This document shows positions 1 through 7,626 of a DNA stretch of 18,408 nucleotides, piece by piece. The position numbers were made by a program, and so were the translations under genes. Within the stretch, counting starts at the first letter, position 1. Every line of letters starts with the position of its first letter. The notes beneath the pieces were generated by a model, which worked only from the letters and a program-made list of their open reading frames with translations, had not been told where the DNA came from and did no database searches. This stretch comes from JAMIFV01 sp035906055 (GTDB taxonomy: Bacteria; Pseudomonadota; Alphaproteobacteria; Rickettsiales; JABCZZ01): contig JAMIFV010000041.1 in the NCBI GenBank assembly GCA_035906055.1, positions 1 to 18,408 of the forward strand, given 5' to 3'.

Positions 1-200
1 CCCGCAGCAACCGCAAAACGCCACGAGCTTACGATGAAGAACTCTACAAGGAACGCCACCGCGTTGAATGCTTCTTCTCAAAGCTCAAACATTACCGCAG
101 AATCGCAACGCGTTACGACAAACTCCTCGCTAACTTCATAGGATTCCTCAAGCTGGCAGCAACTCACATCCTACTTCGTTAATTCAAGACTGGAACCTAG
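1..200 (+). mobile_element. Right end of an IS5-family insertion sequence (partial)
   Basis: The transposase fragment and about 15-20 bp of trailing DNA form the right end of an insertion sequence. CTAG at 197-200 fits the short YTAR-type target duplication of the IS427 group, so the element may end near 196. The left end is outside the window, so the terminal repeat cannot be checked and the boundary is inferred. Confidence 0.55.
3..182 (+). CDS. IS5-family transposase, C-terminal fragment
   Basis: This is the last 59 codons of a DDE transposase, open at the left window edge, so its start lies outside. The fragment contains a Tyr-Lys-Glu-Arg-His-Arg-Val-Glu stretch followed by CFFSKLKHYRRIATRYDK. 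This is the IS5-family region that carries the catalytic Glu of the DDE triad and its downstream Arg/Lys residues. It ends ATHILLR with TAA at 180-182. Nothing visible is broken within the fragment, but whether the full gene is intact cannot be judged. It reads toward the 3' end of prfB and stops 87 bp short of it. The family call rests on motif recognition. Confidence 0.85.
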   Translation, partial: RSNRKTPRAYDEELYKERHRVECFFSKLKHYRRIATRYDKLLANFIGFLKLAATHILLR

Positions 201-201
201 T

Positions 202-221
202 GATGATTCGGGAAAATCATC
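202..221. repeat. 7-bp inverted repeat between the IS end and prfB
   Basis: GATGATT (202-208) and AATCATC (215-221) are perfect complements around a 6-nt loop. The hairpin lies about 50 bp past the prfB stop on the minus strand. Neither strand has a clear T-run after it, so it is a weak candidate for a prfB 3' stem-loop rather than a typical intrinsic terminator. Confidence 0.35.
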
Positions 222-269
222 GCAAGGACGCAATCAATAACCAATGCCGTTAGCGCAGGCGGATTATAA

Positions 270-1398
270 TTAACCGATATCCTCGACCGCTTCGGTCTTG
301 CCCTGAATGCGCGCCGCAAGCGACGCCGACATGAGCGCTTTCAGGTTGCCGTCCAGCACGCCTGCCGTGTCGCTGGTCTGCTCGCCGCTGCGCAGGTCCT
401 TCACCATCTGGTAAGGATGCAACACGTAGGAGCGTATCTGGTGCCCCCATGCGTTGTCGGTCTTGGTGGCGTTGAGCGCATTGGCTTTTTCTTCACGCAT
501 GCGCAGTTCGCGCTCGTAGAGGCGGGCTTTAAGCATCTTCATCGCCTCGGCCCGGTTGGCATGCTGCGAGCGCGAGCTCTGGCACTTCACAATAATGCCT
601 GTGGGCATGTGGGTGAAACGCACGGCGGATTCGGTCTTGTTGACGTGCTGGCCGCCCGCGCCGCCGGAACGCAGCGTATCGACCTGAATATCTTTTTCGT
701 TCACCTGTATCTCGATCGAGTCGTCGATCACCGGATACACCCAGACACTTGAAAAACTGGTATGGCGGCGGGCGTTGCTGTCGAACGGCGAAATACGCAC
801 AAGGCGGTGCACGCCGGATTCGGTCTTCGCCCAGCCATAGGCGTTATGGCCTGATACCTTGATGGTAGCCGACTTGATGCCCGCCTCTTCGCCGGGCAGT
901 TCGTCTATCAGCTCCACCTTATAACCGGCCTTTTCGCCCCAGCGCATATACATGCGCAGCAATATGCTCGCCCAGTCCTGGCTTTCCGTGCCGCCCGCGC
1001 CGGGATGTATCTCGATGAAACAATCGTTCTTGTCCGCCTCGCCGGAGAGCAGGCTTTCCGTTTCAAGGCGCTTAAGCTCGTCGGCGATGCGCGTGAGGTC
1101 TTTTTCCGCTTCCGCCACGATGGACTCATCGCCTTCCTCGTCGCCCAGTTCGGCCAGTTCCATGGCGTCCTTAAACTGGCGTTCGATATCCAGAGTTCCC
1201 GTGATCACGCCATCCAGATGCGTGCGCTCGCGCATGAGAACCTGTGCCTTGGCGGGATCGTTCCAGAGGGACTGGTCGGCGGTCAGCGAGTCGAGTTCAT
1301 CGCGGCGGCGCAGTGCGTTATCCCAGTCAAAGATACCTCCTCAGCAGTTCGTCCGACTGCTCGATGGTCTTTTTGAGGGTAAGGATTTCAGCTTTCAT
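270..1398 (-). CDS. prfB: Peptide chain release factor 2, with programmed +1 frameshift
   Basis: RF2 recognises UGA and UAA stop codons in the ribosomal A site and triggers peptide release. The SPF anticodon-like tripeptide is present (RISPFDSNARR), as is the GGQ loop (SGGAGGQHVNKTESAVRF). The gene is split over two frames. A first frame starts with ATG at 1398 (MKAEILTLKK) and meets an in-frame TGA as codon 24 at 1329-1327. The sequence there is AGGAGGTATCTTTGAC: an internal Shine-Dalgarno, then CTT TGA C, the classic RF2 recoding site. A +1 slip on CTT continues as DWDNALRRRDELDSL and runs to the stop at 270. This gives about 375 residues, normal for the family. The open frame alone would suggest a false start at the internal ATG at 1235. 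The frameshift gives autoregulation: low RF2 favours slippage. Confidence 0.97.
1326..1341 (-). promoter_or_regulatory. prfB: Programmed +1 frameshift site of prfB
   Basis: On the minus strand this reads AGGAGGTATCTTTGAC. The stimulatory Shine-Dalgarno-like AGGAGG sits 3 nt before the slippery CTT codon. TGA is the zero-frame stop (1329-1327) and the following C gives the poor-context UGAC. After the slip, translation resumes at GAC (1328-1326). This matches the known bacterial RF2 recoding signal. Confidence 0.95.
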
Positions 1399-1460
1399 AA
1401 TGCGGACTGCTTACTGCAAACGGACGGCTAATACAAGCTTTAAGCGCTATGAAAAGCGGG

Positions 1461-3089
1461 TTACTTACTGACATTCTGGCTTTTATCCGGCTCTATCGGT
1501 GCACCTGCTGGGGTGTTTAATGCAATGACGTCTTTATGTTCATCGGTGCCGCCATATACTTTATGATACATATCCTTTGCATATGCGTATGCCTTGCGGG
1601 CTGCGCTTTTTATAGCTTCGGAATTATCTGCAATCGCATCCACAGCCTTATCGCCGGCGATACCACCTGCAACACCGCCGACTATGCCGCATACTCCGGC
1701 ACCAGCAAGATTGCCAACTACAGGCACAACCGAACCAAGTATCCCGCATGCTGCCGAGCCTGCAGCAGCCCCTGCTACCGCGCCTGACACTGTAACCGAA
1801 CTTTTCCATGACTTTCTTTCATCGCCGCTAAGCGCTCCGTCTACCACACCTATAGTGCCCGCTATCGCAGTACCTGCAATACCCGTAGCCCTTGCAGCCG
1901 CTTCGGTGCTTTGTATGAATTGCCTCGCCGCCAGCGCAGTTTGCGCAAGCTGTGCTCCGGCCTTATGTGTAAGCTGTATGGTGCCTTCAACTACACCCGA
2001 TGCTGCTGTTAGCTTATTCACATAGTCTTGCGCCCTTCCAAGCGCTGTTTTATCCTGCGCATCCTGTGAACCAAGCATAAGCTGATTAACATTCATCGCG
2101 ATGCCCGCAATACCGCCGATGGGACGGGCGGACGTAGAAGTACGGTTCATTTTTGCAGGCGGCTCTGCTGCAGCTTTTTGTAATTCTATCTCGATTTTTA
2201 CCTTTGCTGCATGGAACGTCCGGCTCGCTTCATCACTCAGCGTTAATGTGCCATCTGGATTTACAACGCCCATAGAAGCAAGCTTGTCTTTAAGCCATGG
2301 GTAATCTGTTTTACCAATATCGACAGACACCCGCCCAGCACCATCTACACGGGTAATATCCGGTTGGTAGGCTATCACATTCATTACCTGAGCAGGCGAC
2401 ATTTGCGCCGCTATTTTCTTCAGGGTACTCTCAGTGGGCGTCCAAGTAATTCCGTTTTCAAATAATGTTCCTTGTATTTTTATACCATGTTTATCCGTAT
2501 AAGCGGCAAGGTGTGATCGCGCGCGTAAATAGGTATTAATATCGTCCACATTAAAGCCGGAACTTACCCCCATAATAGCATCAGCAACCTGGTTATGGTT
2601 CGTGCGATCAACATTAAGCGCTTTGAGTGAGGGATTTAACGTAATAAGCTTATCCAGCATTTCATTAAATACCGGTAAGTTATTAGATTGCACATACTGT
2701 AAGAACTGTGCGTGTGCATGACGCTGCGGTGCATTCGCAGGCATGCGCTCCAATTCATTCTCCAAAAACATCGTCAGTATGCTTCTATCCTGTATAGCCG
2801 TCTCTAATACGAGAGGATCGGAAGGCAGGTGGTAATGCCCTGCAATTCCGGTCATGCCGGTCTGTTTTTCATATGTTTTTGCAGGTGTCCTATGTCCCAT
2901 GCCACGCCGCGTATGAGCGTTATTTGTAAAAGAAGCCAGCACAGTAAGAAAATGGTTGCGCACCTCTGCGGGATAATTATCCGCAAGATGGCTGTAATCA
3001 GGAATTGGTGGCAAAGCATTACCCCTGCCTTGCTCCACTGCAGGCGAAATCAATAAAGGGGCAGTTGATGTAAATATGTCATTAGCCAT
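1461..3089 (-). CDS. Unrecognised protein with C-terminal glycine-zipper segments
   Basis: I do not recognise a family. The 542-residue product has no N-terminal signal peptide. Residues about 1-310 are mixed polar, mostly helical in character, with a His-rich patch near 123-127. Residues about 350-400 are an Ala/Gln-rich helix. Residues 402-420 and 430-480 are Gly/Ala-rich hydrophobic stretches with GxxxG spacing (for example VAGAAAGSAACGILG and GGVAGGIAGDKA), followed by a charged tail. Such glycine zippers are typical of membrane-inserting or oligomerising proteins, including some secreted toxins and effectors, but that is only an analogy. It sits in the same orientation between mrcA and prfB, with about 100 bp and 62 bp gaps, and is more AT-rich than both. 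I see no good Shine-Dalgarno before ATG 3089, so the start is tentative. Confidence 0.7.
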   Translation of the reverse strand: MANDIFTSTAPLLISPAVEQGRGNALPPIPDYSHLADNYPAEVRNHFLTVLASFTNNAHTRRGMGHRTPAKTYEKQTGMTGIAGHYHLPSDPLVLETAIQDRSILTMFLENELERMPANAPQRHAHAQFLQYVQSNNLPVFNEMLDKLITLNPSLKALNVDRTNHNQVADAIMGVSSGFNVDDINTYLRARSHLAAYTDKHGIKIQGTLFENGITWTPTESTLKKIAAQMSPAQVMNVIAYQPDITRVDGAGRVSVDIGKTDYPWLKDKLASMGVVNPDGTLTLSDEASRTFHAAKVKIEIELQKAAAEPPAKMNRTSTSARPIGGIAGIAMNVNQLMLGSQDAQDKTALGRAQDYVNKLTAASGVVEGTIQLTHKAGAQLAQTALAARQFIQSTEAAARATGIAGTAIAGTIGVVDGALSGDERKSWKSSVTVSGAVAGAAAGSAACGILGSVVPVVGNLAGAGVCGIVGGVAGGIAGDKAVDAIADNSEAIKSAARKAYAYAKDMYHKVYGGTDEHKDVIALNTPAGAPIEPDKSQNVSK

Positions 3090-3189
3090 TAAAGAAGAAT
3101 ATCAGATAATTATTACAACTTGATGACTATATAGCTAAGAAATCATCGGTCATACCTCTTTATCCATATGAAATATAATATTATTATTT

Positions 3190-5739
3190 TTAGTACAAGC
3201 CCCCGGTGCCCTGATCATTATGCTGCACCCTGCCGCCTTCCTGATCGGGTTCTTCCGAGGGGAACTGATATTCCGGCGTGTTTTCCATCAGCAGCGGGTT
3301 GGAGATGGAGGGGTCGGGCGACTGGCTGTAGGGGCTTTCGCCTTCCTTGAAGGCTTCCATGATAACGGGGCCGTGTTCGTCCAGCAGCGGCGGCTGGCCG
3401 GTGCGGGCGTCCACGCGCATGAAGGTGATGCCCTGCGGCACGCGGAACGGCTTGGAGGGTTTGTCTTTGAGCGCCTTCTCCATGAACTTGATGAAACCGG
3501 GAAGCGCCACGCTGCCGCCCGTCTCTTTAGACCCCATCGTGCGCGGCGTGTCGAAGCCTACATAGATACCGGCCACAAGGTCGGGCGAGAAGCCTATGAA
3601 CCACGTATCCTTGCTGTCGTTAGTAGTGCCGGTCTTGCCTGCTACGGGCTTGCCCAGCGAACGCGCGCGCGCTGCGGTGCCACGTTCGGCAACGCCCTGC
3701 AGCATGGAAGTGATCTGATAGTCCACACGCGGCTCCACGATCTGCATACGGTCATCGGGAAGCTTTGGCGGCTCTGCGGCGCTGGCGTTGGCTGCATCGG
3801 TCTTGCAGTCCCTGCATTCGCGCGTATCGCGGCGCAGTATGGTTTTGCCCGTTTTATCATCAATGCGCTCGATCATCGAGGGCGACACGCGCCTGCCGCC
3901 ATTGGCGATGATGCAGTAAGCGTTGGCAAGGCGGATGAGCGTAGTCTCATTGGCACCGAGAACCGTAGAGAACTGCGCGGGCAATTTATCGTAAATGCCA
4001 AAACGCGTGCCGATCTCGACCACTTTATCAATACCCAGGAGCTGCGCCAGCTTCACCGTCATGGCATTGCGGGATTTTTCAAGGCCGGTGCGCAATGTTG
4101 CGGGGCCGAGATAATCACCGCCGTAATTAGCCGGTCTCCATGAAGGAAGGCCTGTGCCCTGGCTCAGTTCCACCGGTTCGTCCACTAGGATGGTGGAGGG
4201 CGTGAAACCGTTCTCAAGGCCCGCGAGATAGACAAACGGCTTGAAAGCGGAACCCGGCTGGCGCCTGGCCTGCGTGGCACGGTTGAACTCGGTGCCGCCA
4301 TAGCTGTAACCGCCGGACATGGCCAGCACCTTGCCCGTGTGCGGGTCCATTACGATCATGGCACCGTTGATCTCAGGCACCTGATGGATGGCGTAATAAG
4401 GATTTTCCTTAGCCGCTTCCTGCTCTTTCTCTTTTTCCTTATCCTTGTCTTTATCTTTATCTTTATCTTTGTCCTTACCTTTGCCTTTGGATTTTTCCTT
4501 CGCAGGCGGCTTTTCGTTCTCGCCCGGCGCTACCACATATACGTCGCCAACCTTGAGGCCTTTCTTCCTGGTCCATTCCATCGTGGGTTTGTCGATCATG
4601 CCTTTTTTGCCATCGAGAAACCCGATACTCACCTTGGCGCCCGTGCTGATAACCACTGCCAACCTCTGCGCATCGAACATGCCCCAGCGTTTCTTGGCGG
4701 CCAGTTCCGTCAGTTTCTTCTGCCAGTCATCCATGCTGGCGAATTTGTGCAGCGGCCCACGGAAGCCGTGGCGGCGGTCATATTCCACCAGCGCGGAGCG
4801 CAGCGCGTTGTCGGCATACCCCTGTAGCACGGGATCGAGCGTCGTTTTAACGAACAGTCCGCCTTTATAAAGAGTGTCGGTGCCGTATTTGGCGGCAAGT
4901 TCGCGGCGCACCTCTTCAGCAAAGAAATCCGCATCGGCGGTTTCCTGAGGGTCGCGGTCGCGCAGCGTAATAGGGGTGGCGGTGGCTTCGCGCGCTTCAT
5001 CCACGGTGATATAGCCGTCTTCCTGCATGCGGCTTATCACCCAGTCGCGGCGCTCCCTGGCGCGTTCGGGGTGGACGGAGGGGTCGATGCGTGCGGGCTC
5101 CTTGGGCAGGGCGGCGAGCATGGCCGCCTCTTCAATGGTCAGTTCGTTGAGGGATTTATTGAAGTAGTTGATAGCCGAAGCGGCAACACCGTAGGAGCCT
5201 TTGCCCAGATAAATTTCGTTGAGGTACAACTCAAGGATGCGGTCTTTTGAATACACCTGCGTAATGCGGTAAGCGAGGATCGCCTCTTTTATTTTGCGTG
5301 AAATGGACTTTTCCGGCGTAAGCAGGAAGTTCTTCACCACCTGCTGCGTGATGGTGGAACCACCCGCCAGCGACCTGCCATTGCCCAGCAGGCTGCGCAG
5401 GTTCTGGCGCATGGCGCGTGCTATGCCGTTAATGTCGATGCCGGTATTGGTGTAGAAGTCTTTATCTTCGGCGGAGATGAACGCCTGCTTCACGCGTTTG
5501 GGCACGGCGGTCAGTGGAACGAAGATACGTTTCTCCACCGCATATTCCGCAAGCAGCTTTCCGTCGGATGAATACAGGCGCGTTACCGTGGCAGGATCAT
5601 AATGCTCAAGGTCGGAATAGTCCGGAAGGTCACGGCTGTAATGGTAGAACACTGCGGCAACGACGATCATGCCCAAGAGCGAGGCCATCATGAGGCCGCC
5701 CAGAAGATTCGCCACAAAACGCAGGAACGGATTTTTCAT
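3190..5739 (-). CDS. mrcA: Penicillin-binding protein 1A, bifunctional glycosyltransferase/transpeptidase
   Basis: This class A PBP polymerises lipid II and cross-links peptidoglycan at the inner membrane's periplasmic face. A single membrane anchor lies at residues about 8-32. The GT51 domain (about 50-230) has the catalytic Glu in EDKDFY (Glu91) and the GGSTITQQVVKN motif. An OB-like insert spans about 300-410. The transpeptidase domain (about 450-780) has SAFK (Ser497/Lys500), SRN (556-558) and KTGT (702-705). At 849 residues it is a normal length. Odd feature: the linker at about 414-440 is almost pure Lys/Asp/Glu, encoded by a 6-bp tandem repeat. In my memory of alphaproteobacteria it is followed by prfB; here a foreign-looking gene intervenes. 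No strong Shine-Dalgarno precedes ATG 5739, but the membrane anchor fixes the start closely. Confidence 0.96.
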   Translation of the reverse strand: MKNPFLRFVANLLGGLMMASLLGMIVVAAVFYHYSRDLPDYSDLEHYDPATVTRLYSSDGKLLAEYAVEKRIFVPLTAVPKRVKQAFISAEDKDFYTNTGIDINGIARAMRQNLRSLLGNGRSLAGGSTITQQVVKNFLLTPEKSISRKIKEAILAYRITQVYSKDRILELYLNEIYLGKGSYGVAASAINYFNKSLNELTIEEAAMLAALPKEPARIDPSVHPERARERRDWVISRMQEDGYITVDEAREATATPITLRDRDPQETADADFFAEEVRRELAAKYGTDTLYKGGLFVKTTLDPVLQGYADNALRSALVEYDRRHGFRGPLHKFASMDDWQKKLTELAAKKRWGMFDAQRLAVVISTGAKVSIGFLDGKKGMIDKPTMEWTRKKGLKVGDVYVVAPGENEKPPAKEKSKGKGKDKDKDKDKDKDKEKEKEQEAAKENPYYAIHQVPEINGAMIVMDPHTGKVLAMSGGYSYGGTEFNRATQARRQPGSAFKPFVYLAGLENGFTPSTILVDEPVELSQGTGLPSWRPANYGGDYLGPATLRTGLEKSRNAMTVKLAQLLGIDKVVEIGTRFGIYDKLPAQFSTVLGANETTLIRLANAYCIIANGGRRVSPSMIERIDDKTGKTILRRDTRECRDCKTDAANASAAEPPKLPDDRMQIVEPRVDYQITSMLQGVAERGTAARARSLGKPVAGKTGTTNDSKDTWFIGFSPDLVAGIYVGFDTPRTMGSKETGGSVALPGFIKFMEKALKDKPSKPFRVPQGITFMRVDARTGQPPLLDEHGPVIMEAFKEGESPYSQSPDPSISNPLLMENTPEYQFPSEEPDQEGGRVQHNDQGTGGLY
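4438..4473 (-). repeat. Hexanucleotide tandem repeat in mrcA (Asp-Lys x6)
   Basis: Six consecutive GAY-AAR units on the minus strand encode six Asp-Lys pairs, flanked by Gly-Lys and Glu-Lys pairs. Four units are nearly identical (GATAAA). The 6-bp unit keeps frame, so gain or loss would change linker length and charge but not switch the gene off. Confidence 0.9.
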
Positions 5740-5868
5740 ACGCTGGCGTTATACACGAATTTATTAACCCGAAAAGGAGAAACGCAAACTTATCCACAGG
5801 CTGTCACAAAAGGTTCATTTGAGTTGCAGCCACCACACAATTACAGTCTGCACATATCGCTAAGGAAG

Positions 5869-5905
5869 CGCGCCGGACTTAACTCCCCCGGCGCGTTTTC
5901 TTTTT
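5869..5905 (+). terminator. GC-rich stem-loop with T-run overlapping the amidase stop
   Basis: CGCGCCGG (5869-5876) pairs perfectly with CCGGCGCG (5888-5895) across an 11-nt loop. On the plus strand it is followed by TTTTCTTTTT. The T-run is therefore on the strand opposite to the amidase gene, whose TAA lies in the loop. Read from the amidase, the stem is followed only by CTTCC. It may protect the amidase mRNA 3' end and block plus-strand antisense transcripts. Confidence 0.5.
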
Positions 5906-7000
5906 GTCCTCGAAGAAATCGTCAATGGCGCGGGCGATGCCGCCCACCACTTTCCTGCGATACGCGTCGGACTCCAGCAGCCTTTCCTCATGCGTAGAGG
6001 AAAGGAACCCCAGCTCCACCAGCACGGAAGGCACATCCGGGGCTTTGAGCACCGCGAACCCGGCAAAACGGTGCGGATTGTTCAGCAGTTCCACATCGCG
6101 GGCGAGGTTACGGATCAGCAGTTTGGCAAAGCGCGTGGAATTGCCCCTCGTTTCACGCTCGGCAAGGTCTATCAGGATATCCGTCACATCTTCACTCGTT
6201 CCGGAAAGGTCGATGCCGCCGATAATGTCTGCCTTGTTTTCATTAGCAGCCAGCGCTTCGGCCTCTTTATCGGAGGCTTTCTCGGAAATGGTGTAGACCG
6301 AAAGCCCCCTCGCTTCGCTGCCGGGAGCCGAGTCGGCATGCAGGGAAATGAACAGCTCCGCGCCCTCTTTGCGCGCCACCTTGAAGCGGTCGCGCAGGAA
6401 CAGGTAACGGTCGTCGCTGCGGGTCAGCAACACCTTGTATTTCCCCCCCTTGTTGAGCAACTGCTGCAACGCTTTGGCGAAAGCCAGCGTGATATGCTTC
6501 TCCTTCATGCCGCGCGCGCCGGAGGCCCCGGGGTCCTGCCCGCCATGGCCGGGGTCGATCACCACCACCGGCTTGGTGATGGGCCTGAACTGCCCGAGCG
6601 CGGGCTCCTTGCCCGCATTGGGGTCGGGGATGATCTCGAACACCAGGCGGTGCCCCTGCTTTTTGCTGCTGGTCATTTTAGCAGCTTTGAGTTTGACCTC
6701 CTGCGTGAGGTCGATCACCAGACGGCTGGTGGTGGCGTCGTGCCCGCCCAGACGCACCGCCTTGATAAGTTCGCTTGAATAGTCTTTCTTTTTCTTCCAC
6801 TGCGTCAGGGGCAGATCGATCACCACGCGCGGCGGCGCATGTTCAGCAAGGAACACTTTAGGATCAACCGCTTGCGAGAAGCGTATGGTGATTTTCTCGC
6901 CCGCACCGCTCCCTGCACTTTTAAATGAAAGTATTTCAATGGCTAACGCGGGCGTGGATACAAGCAGGCACACCACGAACACCAGGGAACAAAAACGCAT
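5879..7000 (-). CDS. Exported N-acetylmuramoyl-L-alanine amidase (AMIN + Amidase_3)
   Basis: This zinc hydrolase cleaves the bond between MurNAc and the stem peptide, mainly during septum splitting. From ATG 7000 the product has 373 residues. It opens with a clear signal peptide (MRFCSLVFVVCLLVSTPALA), then an AMIN domain (about residues 20-120: IEILSFKS, ITIRFSQAVDP, RVVIDLP), then Amidase_3 (about 145-365). The zinc and catalytic residues sit in DPGHGG (His), MKEKHITLAF (Glu), SLHAD (His) and VELGFLSS (Glu). The frame is open upstream to 7153, but the signal peptide and a GGTGG-like ribosome site place the start at 7000. It resembles AmiC, which also has an AMIN domain. It is divergent from rne and upstream of mrcA on the same strand, suggesting a cell-wall gene pair. 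Confidence 0.94.
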   Translation of the reverse strand: MRFCSLVFVVCLLVSTPALAIEILSFKSAGSGAGEKITIRFSQAVDPKVFLAEHAPPRVVIDLPLTQWKKKKDYSSELIKAVRLGGHDATTSRLVIDLTQEVKLKAAKMTSSKKQGHRLVFEIIPDPNAGKEPALGQFRPITKPVVVIDPGHGGQDPGASGARGMKEKHITLAFAKALQQLLNKGGKYKVLLTRSDDRYLFLRDRFKVARKEGAELFISLHADSAPGSEARGLSVYTISEKASDKEAEALAANENKADIIGGIDLSGTSEDVTDILIDLAERETRGNSTRFAKLLIRNLARDVELLNNPHRFAGFAVLKAPDVPSVLVELGFLSSTHEERLLESDAYRRKVVGGIARAIDDFFEDKKKTRRGS

Positions 7001-7072
7001 CGCACCACCGCAGCAGAGTTTAGGTAAAGGCCTGACAAACCTGTTTATAATCTCGCCAGGCCATAGCGAAAA

Positions 7073-7143
7073 CTGCCGGTTTTTGAGAAGCGCAGCGCAA
7101 TGTACATGTAGTACATAGAGCAGCGAATCGCAGAAAATCGCCG
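7073..7143. repeat. Imperfect palindromic element
   Basis: The core is ATGTAC (7100-7105) and GTACAT (7111-7116) around a 5-nt loop. Complementarity continues imperfectly outward for about 25 bases each side, including GCAGC against its partner and TTTT (7081-7084) near AAAA (7134-7137). It looks like a dispersed palindromic repeat, but only one copy is in the window. Confidence 0.4.
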
Positions 7144-7345
7144 TTTGCAGCAAGGCATAGTACAGAGTATAAGCAGGTTTTGATAATAAGCTGAAGAATC
7201 ACTATTAATGCAAGAATATTTATTACGATGTTGTAGTTCAGTTGCAGATATGCAATAGTGCGCACATGGAATTCCTTCCTGCCGGTTATGCCCCGTTCCA
7301 ACGTACTTTGGGTGCTCTCTGGTGTGGCAGGTGTATTTATTAATT

Positions 7346-7374
7346 TTTACATTGTTAACCTGACCTCTTATGAT
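7346..7374 (+). promoter_or_regulatory. Sigma70-type promoter for rne
   Basis: TTTACA (7346-7351) and TATGAT (7369-7374) are separated by exactly 17 bp. The start of transcription would be near 7381, giving a leader of about 188 nt before the rne ATG. Confidence 0.65.
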
Positions 7375-7400
7375 GCGGTCATCTCACTTCAGTTGCATTA

Positions 7401-7432
7401 GCGCGCATTCAGGGCGCAGGTCCGCCGCGCGC
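7401..7432 (+). promoter_or_regulatory. GC-rich stem-loop in the rne leader
   Basis: GCGCGC (7401-7406) pairs with GCGCGC (7427-7432) around a 20-nt GC-rich interior. It falls within the predicted 5' UTR. In E. coli the rne leader carries hairpins used by RNase E to control its own mRNA; a similar role here is by analogy only. Confidence 0.35.
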
Positions 7433-7554
7433 AGTTGCCTATCGCATATTTCTTTTCACATTCAGTCGCCCGCCCTCGCGGCAAGCGTGCCGAACGTGCT
7501 AAACCCATGCTATATTATTGAAGTTGCTCCCGCGTCACGATCAGGAGGTCACTG

Positions 7555-7626
7555 ATGGGAGTATTACCATGGTATTGCGCTTACTTATCGACGCCGTCCA
7601 CGCAGACGAAACCCGCGTTGTCATAG
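7555..7626 (+). CDS. Possible 23-residue leader ORF overlapping the rne start
   Basis: AGGAGGT (7543-7549) is placed ideally, 5 nt before ATG 7555. This ATG is not in the rne frame. It opens MGVLPWYCAY and closes at TAG 7624-7626, inside rne. The rne ATG at 7569 has only a GGGAG (7557-7561) as its own ribosome site. The arrangement may be a translated leader that limits or couples rne translation, or the strong site may serve rne directly at poor spacing. There is no evidence for a functional peptide. Confidence 0.3.
   Translation: MGVLPWYCAYLSTPSTQTKPALS

Larger units (their letters stand above)
7001..7568. promoter_or_regulatory. Divergent amidase/rne control region, no gene
   Basis: This 568-bp interval separates the divergent amidase and rne starts. 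It holds an imperfect palindrome (about 7073-7143), a convincing plus-strand promoter (7346-7374) and a roughly 190-nt rne leader. Toward the amidase, TATAAA on the minus strand near 7043-7048 could be a -10 box, but its -35 is poor. Short open frames on the minus strand here show no coding character. Confidence 0.6.

Noticed and set aside
4445..4870. Plus-strand frame starting with a Ser-Leu repeat
   Set aside because: It is the antisense reading of the Lys/Asp repeat in mrcA and shows no other coding sign.
7020..7301. 93-codon minus-strand frame in the amidase upstream region
   Set aside because: It overlaps the amidase promoter region and the palindrome, and has no ribosome site or recognisable domain.
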